From the NCBI RefSeq assembly GCF_030161375.1, contig NZ_BSSQ01000005.1:186001-250000 (forward strand): a stretch of 64,000 bases of DNA, in the 5' to 3' direction. The notes under the pieces were generated by a model. That model was not told the origin of the DNA. It saw only the letters and a list, made by a program, of their open reading frames with translations, and ran no database searches. Positions 55,063 to 63,261 of the stretch are shown in pieces (the first letter of the stretch is position 1; each line of letters opens with the position of its first letter). Source of the stretch: Paenibacillus glycanilyticus (GTDB taxonomy: Bacteria > Bacillota > Bacilli > Paenibacillales > Paenibacillaceae). A program made the position numbers and the translations under genes.

Positions 55063-55611
55063 ATGTTTCCCATTCGCCTGCAAAAAAGAGCTTGTACCGA
55101 CGAAGACAAAATCCAAACGTTCCTCGAGCAAGCGCGAACCGGATTTCTGGGCCTTGCCTCAGACCATGTCCCTTATGTCGTCCCGTTAAACTTTGTTTGG
55201 ACGGATAACGCGATCTACTTTCACGGCGCATCCGAAGGAAGGAAAATCGACATGATTGCGGCCAATCCGGAAGGCTGCTTCACGGTTAGCGAAGAATATG
55301 GCACGATTGCCGATCCTACCCCAGCGCATGTCGACACCGCTTATATGAGCGTCATCATCTACGGCACAATCGAGAAAGTGACCGATTGGGATGAAGCGAG
55401 TGCAGCCATGCAGGTGATGTTGAACAAATACGTTCCCGGGTACTTCGACCGGCCGCTCGCGAAGAGCCACCTGGAGCGTTACGTTTCTTCAATGGGCAGC
55501 ACAACATCCGTATTCAAGCTTGTCGCAAGCTCCGTCACTGCCAAAGAGAGCGAACCCAATCCAGCCAAAATGTATTATGAGGGCCGGAAGAGCCACGAAG
55601 AACGGCACTGA
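55063..55611 (+). CDS. PNPOx-like flavin-binding protein (NimA-related)
   Basis: 182 residues. The split-barrel fold of FMN-binding proteins is suggested by [20 protein letters not shown], then [20 protein letters not shown], and the conserved [11 protein letters not shown]. Members include pyridoxamine-phosphate oxidase-like proteins and the nitroimidazole reductase NimA. GAAAGGTAGG lies 8 bases before the ATG. It is divergent from a MocR regulator. The reaction is not known. Confidence 0.85.
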   Translation: MFPIRLQKRACTDEDKIQTFLEQARTGFLGLASDHVPYVVPLNFVWTDNAIYFHGASEGRKIDMIAANPEGCFTVSEEYGTIADPTPAHVDTAYMSVIIYGTIEKVTDWDEASAAMQVMLNKYVPGYFDRPLAKSHLERYVSSMGSTTSVFKLVASSVTAKESEPNPAKMYYEGRKSHEERH

Positions 55612-55656
55612 TTGGTTCAACCTTGTTAAACTCTGTTCAACCCTCAAGCCGCATAC

Positions 55657-55695
55657 CAAAAAAGATGCTGCCCCATCACGGGTGCAGCATCTTTC
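55657..55695 (-). terminator. Terminator after the hydroxyacid dehydrogenase
   Basis: On the minus strand AAAGATGCTGC and GCAGCATCTTT pair across ACCCGTGATGGG and are followed by TTTT. It serves the minus-strand gene and may also end the PNPOx-like transcript. Confidence 0.85.
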
Positions 55696-55697
55696 TC

Positions 55698-56675
55698 TTA
55701 TCCGTTCTTTAATTCCGGAATCACATATTGCGGCTCCCGGCCATACAACGCATCGACCAGGTTCCGGGCAGCGACCATGGCCATGTCGTCACGCGTCTTT
55801 TGGGTAGCTGAGCCGATATGCGGCAAGGTCACTACATTATCCAGCTGCAGGAGCGGATTGTCCGCGCTGACCGGTTCCTTCTCGTACACATCAAGTCCCG
55901 CCGCATAAATGCGCTTATCGCGCAACGCCTCAATTAGAGCCGCTTCGTCAACCGTTTCGCCGCGCGATACGTTAATAAAGATCGCGGTCCGTTTCATCCG
56001 GTTGAACTGCTCCGCGCCGATCATATGTTTCGTCTCCGCCGTCAGCGGCGTCATCAGTACGATGAAATCCGACTGCCCAAGCAGTTCATCTAGCGGCGCA
56101 TAGTTCACGCCAAGTCGTTCCTCCGTCTCCGGTTTACGGCTTCGGTTATAATACGATACCTCCATATCAAAACCAAATTTCGCGCGTTTCGCAATCTGCT
56201 CGCCAATCCGGCCCATCCCGATAATGCCCAGTTTCGCATGATGGACATCAAGGCCAAACAGTTGATCGCCGATCCCGCGCTGCCAACCGCCCGCACGGAC
56301 CAAGTTGTGGAGTTCAGTTACCCGCCTCGCTGCTGCCAGCATTAGAGCGAGCGTCAGGTCGGCGACGGTATCATCAAGCACATAAGGCGTATGAGTTCCG
56401 ATAATGCCGCGTTTCTTCATCGCATCAAGATCGTTATGATTGTAACCTACCGAAATATTGCTGACCGCCCTAAGTTTAGGCGCGGCGCTCAGAAGACGTT
56501 CGCTGATCGCGTTACCGGCTGCGAGCAGACCGTCAACGTCGCCGATTTTATCGGCAAGCTCCTGTCCTGTAATCGCCCTCTCCGGATTTTGCCACATCTC
56601 GCAATCGCAATGTTGATCCAGATAAGCTTTTACCTCGTCCGATACTTTCGAAGATATGTATACTTTTGGCCGCAT
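55698..56675 (-). CDS. D-2-hydroxyacid dehydrogenase (glyoxylate/hydroxypyruvate reductase type)
   Basis: 325 residues. The NAD motif is GIIGMGRIGEQIAKRAKFG. The catalytic Arg is in INVSRGETVDEAALI, the Glu in YEKEPVS and the His in LPHIGSAT. It reduces glyoxylate or hydroxypyruvate, or oxidises a D-2-hydroxyacid, with NAD(P)H. GAGGGGATG lies 6 bases before the ATG. It is a single gene between two terminators. Confidence 0.93.
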   Translation of the reverse strand: MRPKVYISSKVSDEVKAYLDQHCDCEMWQNPERAITGQELADKIGDVDGLLAAGNAISERLLSAAPKLRAVSNISVGYNHNDLDAMKKRGIIGTHTPYVLDDTVADLTLALMLAAARRVTELHNLVRAGGWQRGIGDQLFGLDVHHAKLGIIGMGRIGEQIAKRAKFGFDMEVSYYNRSRKPETEERLGVNYAPLDELLGQSDFIVLMTPLTAETKHMIGAEQFNRMKRTAIFINVSRGETVDEAALIEALRDKRIYAAGLDVYEKEPVSADNPLLQLDNVVTLPHIGSATQKTRDDMAMVAARNLVDALYGREPQYVIPELKNG

Positions 56676-56841
56676 GCCGTCATCCCCTCTCCTGTTCTTC
56701 TTCTATTATACCTATCCCAAATGCAGTTTGGCGAATGGTTGCCTTTACGTCCGAACCCCACTACAATGAAATAGGCTGTATGAATCGCTTCTGGCTGACA
56801 AGTGCAGAACTAATTATCTACGTAAGGTGGGATCGGCAAGG

Positions 56842-57708
56842 GTGGAGCCGTTTAACGAAAAAGTTGTCTATGAAAACCCTTTGTTATCCTTGCGTGTCTG
56901 GCAGCCGATTCGAAAAGATGACGATTTCACCAATTGGCATTATCATCGGCAGCTGGAGCTGCTTTATATTATAAAAGGCAGGCTGGCTGTTGATATCGAG
57001 GATGAAAGCTATCATCTTGAAGCCGGAGATATTATTATTATTGGCGCCTCCCAGTTGCATCGCGACCGGAGCGTCGGCAATTTGGATTATATCGTCCTGC
57101 AATTCGAGCTCGAGCCGTTTTTCGATCAAAGCACAATCGCCTATATGCGATATTTTTCCGAAACGGAAAACTCGCTTAGCCACGCCAATTATATATTTAA
57201 GGAAAACAACATTGCTAAGAAGCAGATCGGCGACTATATCCGACAGCTTCATCACGAAGCCGAGCGCAAAGAAACCGGCTACGAGATAGCCGTGAGCGTC
57301 CTCATCAAGCAAATTCTGCTTACGCTGCTTCGCAACGATAACAAGAAGATGCTTGCCGAGCAGGATGACTTCGACCGCCTTCGGCTCAAGCCCGTGCTGG
57401 ACTATGTGGAGAACAGGCTGACCGACCGGATTCAAGTCGAGGAAGTATGCCGGATCGCCAATATGAGCTATTATTACTTCGTAAAGTTTTTCAAAAAAAC
57501 GATCGGCATGTCCTTCACCGAATTCGTGAATTACCGGAAAATCAAATGGGCGGAGCGGATTCTTCTAACGAAGGATTTAAGCATTAGCGAAGTCGGAGAA
57601 CGTATCGGCATGCCAAACATGGCCCATTTCTATAAGATGTTCAAGAAATACAATGACTGCTCGCCTAAGCAATTTCAACGCAAAATGCTCGATTGGAACC
57701 GGCAATAG
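56842..57708 (+). CDS. AraC-family transcriptional regulator
   Basis: About 288 residues from a GTG at 56842 or 56827; AAGGTGG lies between. The N-terminal cupin sensor reads FTNWHYHRQLELLYIIKGRL, then HLEAGDIIIIGASQLHRDRS. The C-terminus carries the two helix-turn-helix motifs (IQVEEVCRIANMSYYYFVKF, then LSISEVGERIGMPNMAHFYK). It faces the phoR/phoP genes, with no sugar gene next to it. The sensed ligand is unknown. Confidence 0.88.
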   Translation: MEPFNEKVVYENPLLSLRVWQPIRKDDDFTNWHYHRQLELLYIIKGRLAVDIEDESYHLEAGDIIIIGASQLHRDRSVGNLDYIVLQFELEPFFDQSTIAYMRYFSETENSLSHANYIFKENNIAKKQIGDYIRQLHHEAERKETGYEIAVSVLIKQILLTLLRNDNKKMLAEQDDFDRLRLKPVLDYVENRLTDRIQVEEVCRIANMSYYYFVKFFKKTIGMSFTEFVNYRKIKWAERILLTKDLSISEVGERIGMPNMAHFYKMFKKYNDCSPKQFQRKMLDWNRQ

Positions 57709-57716
57709 CCAAACAA

Positions 57717-57757
57717 AAAACTCGTCCACCAAATTATTTGGGTGTGACGAGTTTTTT
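57717..57757 (-). terminator. Terminator overlapping the end of phoP
   Basis: On the minus strand AAAAACTCGTC and GACGAGTTTTTT pair across about 17 bases; the hairpin includes the last codons of phoP. It may also end the AraC gene on the other strand. Confidence 0.8.
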
Positions 57758-58450
57758 CGACATTACTAATTTGTAACCAACGCCGCGGATGGATTCGATC
57801 TGCACGGATTGTCCAAGTTCCAGCTTCTTGCGAAGCGAGCTAACATGGACGTCAACGGTACGTTGTCCGCCAATGTAATCAAAGCCCCAGACTACGTTCA
57901 TCAAATCATCTCGCGTAATAACCATGCCCGGACGCTGTACGAGATACAGCAGCACTTCGAATTCCTTCGGACGAAGTGGTACGGTCTCTCCGTTCAGAAT
58001 AACTTCGTATTTCTCCGGATAGATCGACAAATCGCCAACCGTAATGACCTTTTCCGAAGTTTCGATTGGAACGATGTCATCCTGCTGAGTCCGGCGCAAT
58101 ACAGCCGACACCCTCGCGAGCAGCTCAGCTACCCCGAAAGGTTTCGTAATGTAATCATCAGCACCATGCTTCAGCCCTTGAACGACTTCTTCCTCCGCAT
58201 TGCGGGCGGTCAGAATAATAATAGGCGTCTTAACGCCGTTCTGGCGAAGCCTTGTTAATATTTCAAAGCCGTTCAAGCCTGGCAGCATGATGTCCAAAAT
58301 AATCAGATCAAAATTACGCTGCAAAGCCGTTTGCAGACCAGTCGCGCCATGATCAATAACCGTCGTATCGTATCCCTCTTGCGTAAGATTATACGACAAA
58401 AGTCGAGCTAATGTCGGTTCATCCTCAATAACGAGTACTTTATGTGACAT
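57734..58450 (-). CDS. phoP: Phosphate response regulator PhoP (OmpR family)
   Basis: 238 residues from the ATG at 58450 with GGAGG 6 bases upstream. The receiver has the acidic pocket near D10 and the phosphorylated D53 in LIILDIMLPG, and T in ILTARNAEE. The winged helix ends with GGQRTVDVHVSSLRKKL. The assignment to PhoP rests on the sequence type and the adjacent PhoR-like kinase. PhoP controls genes for phosphate uptake. It is 91 bases after the kinase gene, the reverse of the usual order. Confidence 0.85.
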   Translation of the reverse strand: MSHKVLVIEDEPTLARLLSYNLTQEGYDTTVIDHGATGLQTALQRNFDLIILDIMLPGLNGFEILTRLRQNGVKTPIIILTARNAEEEVVQGLKHGADDYITKPFGVAELLARVSAVLRRTQQDDIVPIETSEKVITVGDLSIYPEKYEVILNGETVPLRPKEFEVLLYLVQRPGMVITRDDLMNVVWGFDYIGGQRTVDVHVSSLRKKLELGQSVQIESIRGVGYKLVMSKKLVTPK

Positions 58451-58541
58451 GACTTCCTCCAGCCTGTCCAGCCTGGACACTTGTATTCTACCTTAGTTTA
58501 TCACGATTTCATGAAGAATGGGTAAATTTTTAGGCCGGCTG

Positions 58542-60317
58542 TTATTGCTGTAGAACAGGCAGCTCGATCACGAATGTCGAACCCACGCCAACCGCGCTTG
58601 TCACCGCTATTGTGCCTTTATGCAGCTCAACCAGATGCTTGACGATGGAAAGGCCAAGTCCCGTACCGCCTGAACTGCGGGATCTTGCCTTATCCACCCG
58701 GTAGAACCGCTCAAAAATTCTCGGCAAGTCTTTCTTCGGAATACCGATGCCGGTATCGGTGATCTGAATTCGGATATGATCCTCATCGATGCTTGCGATA
58801 TTAACCGACACTTTTCCGCCTTCTGGCGTATAGTTTATGCCATTTGCAATGACATTCATCATAATTTGTCGCAAACGGTCTTCATCCGCTTCCACATACA
58901 AGCCATGTTCGAGTTCCAGCTGTAGCTTGATCGATTTCCGGGCGGCTTCAGCCTCCATCATCGTGACGGTCTTCGTCATAAAAGCGTCCATATCGACCGG
59001 CGAGAAATAAAGCGGAATCCGCTTGGATTCAATTTTGGACAGGGCCAGAATATCGCCGATCAAACGGTTCAGACGATCGCTTTCGTCATAAATGATTTGC
59101 AGGAAGGAACGCGCCGTCTCCTCATCGTTCACCGCGCCGCCAAGCAGCGTCTCCGCAAAACCTTTTACCGCCGCGATTGGCGTCTTGAGCTCATGGGACA
59201 CGTTCGCTACGAATTCGCTGCGCATCCGTTCAAGACGGCGAATCGCCGTAACGTCCTGAAGCACAAGCAACACGCCGCTGAACTCCTGGTTCTCTTGGTT
59301 GATCGGCACCAGATTGAGCTCAAGCAAACGTTCTTCAGGGAAATAGAACGTAATCTCCTCGCGAATATGTTCACGGCTGTCCAAAGCTTCCTGAATAAGC
59401 TGCGACAGTTCGTATTGCTGTTTGGCTTCCGCATAATTCCGTCCGACCAGCTCGCTTGAAGCGATGCCGAGCAATTCGCCCGCCCGCCGGCTCATAAGCA
59501 GAATTTTGCCTGCCGGATCAATCATCATAACGCCGTTGATCATATTGTCCAGCACGCTTTCCAGCTGGCTTTCATTTTGCCGGATTCTTGTCATTTGAAT
59601 TTCAAGGCTTTCCGCCATCGCATTAATAGCATGACCCAGCTCGCCAACTTCATCCTGCTTGGACACTTTCACCCGTGCTTTATAATCCATTTGCTTAATC
59701 CGCTGGGCGACCTTCGTAATTTGTTCAAGCGGCCTGGTTAAACTAAGCGCAATCCGGAAGCTGATGAACGCGGCAATGATGAACAGAACAAGCAGTCCGA
59801 TAATTAATACCGTCCACAGCTGATTGATGCTTTTGTCCACTTCCTTCAGACTCATCGCCAGCCGGATGACTTTGGACTGCGGATTGGATGGATCGGCCGC
59901 AACCGCAACGTACAATAAATCTTCCTTCAAGGTGTCGCTGTAACGGATAGCGCGTCCAACCCCGTCTTTATGGGCCTCTACGACTTCAATCCGCTTGCTG
60001 TGATTATCCATCGTGTCCGGCGCATGATCCGAGTCGCCAAGCACCGTGCCGTCTCCTGCAATAAAAGTTACCCTCGAACCCGTATAGCTCTTGAGATTCT
60101 GGGCTTCCTGCGTGAAATATGGGAACAGGGCTAAGTTATCTCCCTCTTTCCAATCGGTTTTGGCCAAGATGATATGCATTTCCCGGACCATGTTATGCTC
60201 CAATGCATCGATATGATTGTCTTTAAATGTCTTTGCCATGAAAAAACCGGCTGCGGTTACGGATAACGCGAGGATTATGATCATGGTTAACGTTAATCGG
60301 TTGCGAAAGCTGTTCAT
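58542..60317 (-). CDS. phoR: Phosphate sensor kinase PhoR (PnpS type)
   Basis: About 591 residues. Two transmembrane helices flank an extracellular domain (FFMAKTFKDNHIDALEHNMV, then VLIIGLLVLFIIAAFISFRI). A HAMP domain, a PAS domain and the HisKA motif (FVANVSHELKTPIAAVKGFA) follow, then the ATP-binding motifs GINYTPEGGKV and DTGIGIPKKDLPRIFERFYR. This is the domain order of PhoR kinases. It should sense phosphate shortage and phosphorylate the regulator encoded downstream. The ATG at 60317 or 60323 can serve as start. Confidence 0.85.
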   Translation of the reverse strand: MNSFRNRLTLTMIIILALSVTAAGFFMAKTFKDNHIDALEHNMVREMHIILAKTDWKEGDNLALFPYFTQEAQNLKSYTGSRVTFIAGDGTVLGDSDHAPDTMDNHSKRIEVVEAHKDGVGRAIRYSDTLKEDLLYVAVAADPSNPQSKVIRLAMSLKEVDKSINQLWTVLIIGLLVLFIIAAFISFRIALSLTRPLEQITKVAQRIKQMDYKARVKVSKQDEVGELGHAINAMAESLEIQMTRIRQNESQLESVLDNMINGVMMIDPAGKILLMSRRAGELLGIASSELVGRNYAEAKQQYELSQLIQEALDSREHIREEITFYFPEERLLELNLVPINQENQEFSGVLLVLQDVTAIRRLERMRSEFVANVSHELKTPIAAVKGFAETLLGGAVNDEETARSFLQIIYDESDRLNRLIGDILALSKIESKRIPLYFSPVDMDAFMTKTVTMMEAEAARKSIKLQLELEHGLYVEADEDRLRQIMMNVIANGINYTPEGGKVSVNIASIDEDHIRIQITDTGIGIPKKDLPRIFERFYRVDKARSRSSGGTGLGLSIVKHLVELHKGTIAVTSAVGVGSTFVIELPVLQQ

Positions 60318-60368
60318 GGCCATTCATCTCCAATTTGCCTTTTTGTCACTCGTATATCGTACATGCCG

Positions 60369-61286
60369 TTATGTAGCTTCGCTAGTCTTGTTTTTATTAA
60401 TTTTTTGTAAAACAAAATGATGCACCGTAGCAAGCGGCTGCTGCACTAAGATGGATAAGACCACGGGCACGGCCGCCAGCGGACTGAAATAGCCCAGCGC
60501 CAGCACGATGCCAAGCGAAATATTCCGCATGCCCGTCGCATAGGATACCGTTACTTGAACCTCTTTGCCGCCGTATTTGGCCGTTCCGAGGAAACCTACC
60601 GCATAACATACCCCAACCAAAACGATGACAAGCGGAATGAGCTTCAGCATGTCGTGCTTAAGTTCGTCCACATAAGGCGCTATGGCCGAAGCGTTCAGTG
60701 CGACAACGGCGACGAAACATAACTTCGAGATCGGCATAGCCACAGGCTTCACTTTGTTTTGAATCCGGCCTTTGCTCAGTTCATATAAAGCTACTCCTAC
60801 AATCGTCGGCAACACAACAATAATAAACAAATCGAACATAATGGGTCCAATTGGAATATCCACGCTTGTATTAAATAAGAGATGAATGCCAAACGGAACA
60901 ACAAACGGGCTTAACGCCGAGTCCAGCACGACCATGGCGAGCACAAGCGGTACGCTTCCTCCCGACATCCCAACCCAGAGTACGGTCGATACGCCAAGCG
61001 GAATAATCGTAAACAGGACAAGCCCAACCACATAAGGCGATTCGGCGCCAAACAGCATGGTACCAAGCCCATAAGCAACAAGCGGCGACAGGACATGCGC
61101 CAGCATTAACGTCCAGATCAGAATGCCCGGCTTTCTAATCACTTCATATAAATGTCTTACACCGCAGCCGATTCCCATTGTCAGCGTAACATAAGCAAAC
61201 AAATAAGGTACGGCATCCACCAACGGAGCAAGCGTATCGGCAAAAAGAAACCCCAGGACAAGCGATCCCGGGATCAGCAGAAACAT
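60369..61286 (-). CDS. BASS-family (bile acid:sodium symporter-like) transporter
   Basis: 305 residues with about nine to ten helices. Segments such as GLVLFTIIPLGVSTVLWVGM, VVLDSALSPFVVPFGIHLLF and YATGMRNISLGIVLAL match the BASS family, including its conserved Asp and the unwound segment. It may carry an organic acid or a pantoate-like precursor with sodium. The ATG at 61286 has no ribosome site; a CTG at 61316 has GAGGG 8 bases upstream and would add NFNQFFERW, which resembles the N-terminus of relatives. The start is thus uncertain. Confidence 0.85.
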   Translation of the reverse strand: MFLLIPGSLVLGFLFADTLAPLVDAVPYLFAYVTLTMGIGCGVRHLYEVIRKPGILIWTLMLAHVLSPLVAYGLGTMLFGAESPYVVGLVLFTIIPLGVSTVLWVGMSGGSVPLVLAMVVLDSALSPFVVPFGIHLLFNTSVDIPIGPIMFDLFIIVVLPTIVGVALYELSKGRIQNKVKPVAMPISKLCFVAVVALNASAIAPYVDELKHDMLKLIPLVIVLVGVCYAVGFLGTAKYGGKEVQVTVSYATGMRNISLGIVLALGYFSPLAAVPVVLSILVQQPLATVHHFVLQKINKNKTSEAT

Positions 61287-61510
61287 CCATCGTTCGAAAA
61301 ACTGATTGAAGTTCAGTCCAAATTCCCTCGTAAGTCATCCCTCTCTCCTAGAATATACTGGATCAACATGATAACTTTAATGATAGCATGGTTGTCAAAC
61401 CTCTGGACTGCCACCAAAATGCAATGCGTACTGTAGATGTGAGCTTCCCATATGGTAGGATGTAGTAGAACCTTCTGCTTAGAGGAGACCGAGAGGAGCT
61501 TGCCGTTTAC

Positions 61511-62107
61511 ATGGAGAGTCATTTTTTCGCATATATGTACCGTCTGAAATATATTGAACGCTGGAGTCTGATGAGGAATACAACCAAAGAGACCGTTGCG
61601 GAACATTCCTTCCACGTCGCGCTGCTTGCCCATATGCTGTGCGAGATCGGAAACAGCTTTTTTGGCCGAAGCTTCAATGCGGACCGTGCCGTGACGATTG
61701 CGTTATTCCATGATGCAACGGAGGTATTTACCGGGGATATTCCCACGCCCGTCAAACATCATAATCCGAAGATGCTCGCAAACTTCCGCGAGATTGAAGC
61801 GATGGCGGCGGAACGGCTGCTCGGCATGGTGCCCGAACCGCTTCAGTCCTCGTATGCCCCGCTGCTTGGCAAGCCGGGAGGCACGCTGAGCGAAGAAGAG
61901 CAGCTCTTGCATTCAATCGTAAAAGCCGCCGACCTGCTTGACGCTTACTTGAAATGCTTGACCGAGGTATCCACGGGCAACCGGGAATTTCTCGTGGCCA
62001 AAGGGCAGACGGAAGCGGCCATTGAGCGGCTTGGGCTGCCGGAGACCGAATGGTTCCTCACGAATATGGCGCCTAGCCTAGGCATGACGCTTGATGAATT
62101 AAGTTAG
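61511..62107 (+). CDS. HD-domain 5'-deoxynucleotidase (YfbR type)
   Basis: 198 residues. The metal ligands are H32 in AEHSFHVALL, H67-D68 in ALFHDATE and a later Asp in KAADLLDAY. It resembles YfbR, which removes the 5'-phosphate from deoxynucleoside monophosphates in the cytoplasm. It is a single gene followed by a compact terminator. The start has AGGAG 12 bases upstream. Confidence 0.9.
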   Translation: MESHFFAYMYRLKYIERWSLMRNTTKETVAEHSFHVALLAHMLCEIGNSFFGRSFNADRAVTIALFHDATEVFTGDIPTPVKHHNPKMLANFREIEAMAAERLLGMVPEPLQSSYAPLLGKPGGTLSEEEQLLHSIVKAADLLDAYLKCLTEVSTGNREFLVAKGQTEAAIERLGLPETEWFLTNMAPSLGMTLDELS

Positions 62108-62136
62108 CCTTGCGATCCGCAAGGCTATTCTTTTTT
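62106..62136 (+). terminator. Terminator of the YfbR-type gene
   Basis: AGCCTTGCG, ATC and CGCAAGGCT are followed by ATTCTTTTTT. It overlaps the stop codon. Confidence 0.9.
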
Positions 62137-62179
62137 GCAAAAATGCGGTGCTGCACGAAAAAAACAGCACAAAACCTGA

Positions 62180-62208
62180 TTCACAAGTCGAGTCGTAGGC
62201 ACTATACT
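62180..62208 (+). promoter_or_regulatory. Sigma-A promoter of the siderophore-binding gene
   Basis: TTCACA, 17 bases and TATACT lie 49 bases upstream of the start, directly before the Fur box. Confidence 0.75.
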
Positions 62209-62216
62209 AGTCTCTA

Positions 62217-62235
62217 GATAATGATAATCAATTTC
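62217..62235. promoter_or_regulatory. Fur box
   Basis: GATAATGATAATCAATTTC matches the 19-base Fur consensus at 17 positions. It lies just downstream of the promoter, so Fur bound with iron should block transcription. Confidence 0.85.
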
Positions 62236-62256
62236 AATTATAGGAGACATTCGAAC

Positions 62257-63261
62257 ATGAAACGATTTACTCGCTTGGCGCAAAGCGCGCTTATCCTTAT
62301 GCTGATTGCCCTTTTGGCCGCTTGCGGCAGCAACAACTCCAGTTCGGTCGGCAACAACGAAGCTGCAGAGTCCACCTCTTCTGCCGAAGCACCTGCCGGA
62401 AATGCTGCAAATGCAACGGAACAGCCCGCTAGCACGGATAACGGGGTCCGCGTCTTGAAGGATGCCATGGGGCATGACGTTCAAGTACCTGCTCACCCCA
62501 AGCGGATTCTTGCCCCGTTTATGGAAGATCCGCTGACCGCGCTCGGCATGTTGCCTGTCGCGCAATGGGGAGCGGCCGGCGTACCGCAGCAATACCTCCA
62601 GGATCAGCTGAAAGACATTCCGGTATTAAACATGGAAGGCGGATTGAAGCCGGAAGAAGCTCTCTCCTACCAGCCTGACCTTATTATTTTCCTTGCGCCG
62701 ACCTATCTTGCGGACGGCAGCTACGATCAGTTTGCCAAAATCGCCCCGACCTTCGTATTATCCGACAATGAAGCGGATTGGCGCGGCAATTTGGAGAAGC
62801 TTGGCAATCTATTGAATGATGAGGACGCCGTGAAAACCGCGCTTGATTCCTACGACCAGAAAGTGGCGGACGCAAAAAGCCAGCTTGGCAATCTTCCTTC
62901 CGAGAAAACGGCCGTGCTGATGCAAATAGACGGGGAAAAAGGATTTAAGCTGTTTGGTCCTAAGTTTTACGGCGGTGAAACGCTCTACCAGACCTTGGGC
63001 TTCCAGCAGCCTGCCGTATTAACAGGCGACTACGATACCTATTCGATCGAAAAACTTGCGGATTTGAATGATGTCGATTATATCTTCGTCATCTCCGGTC
63101 CGGGACGCGGCAAACCTCCGGTAGACAACTCTTTGTGGAAGTCCCTGTCCGCGGTTCAGAACAATCATGTGTTTGATGCGGATTCCGGCCACTGGTTTAA
63201 TGCCAATGCCATCGCCAACGGTCTCATCATCCGGGATGTGTTAACAGATGTTCTCCAATAA
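62257..63261 (+). CDS. Iron-siderophore ABC transporter substrate-binding lipoprotein (FecB/FhuD type)
   Basis: 334 residues from the ATG at 62257 with GGAG 9 bases upstream. The lipobox is LAAC23, then a Ser/Asn/Ala linker. The binding fold begins VLKDAMGHDVQVPAHPKRIL, typical of periplasmic-binding type III proteins for siderophores. LKPEEALSYQPDLIIFLAP is another hallmark. It captures ferric siderophore at the cell surface. A consensus promoter with a Fur box precedes it, and an AraC regulator overlaps its end. Permease and ATPase genes are not in the window. Confidence 0.94.
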   Translation: MKRFTRLAQSALILMLIALLAACGSNNSSSVGNNEAAESTSSAEAPAGNAANATEQPASTDNGVRVLKDAMGHDVQVPAHPKRILAPFMEDPLTALGMLPVAQWGAAGVPQQYLQDQLKDIPVLNMEGGLKPEEALSYQPDLIIFLAPTYLADGSYDQFAKIAPTFVLSDNEADWRGNLEKLGNLLNDEDAVKTALDSYDQKVADAKSQLGNLPSEKTAVLMQIDGEKGFKLFGPKFYGGETLYQTLGFQQPAVLTGDYDTYSIEKLADLNDVDYIFVISGPGRGKPPVDNSLWKSLSAVQNNHVFDADSGHWFNANAIANGLIIRDVLTDVLQ

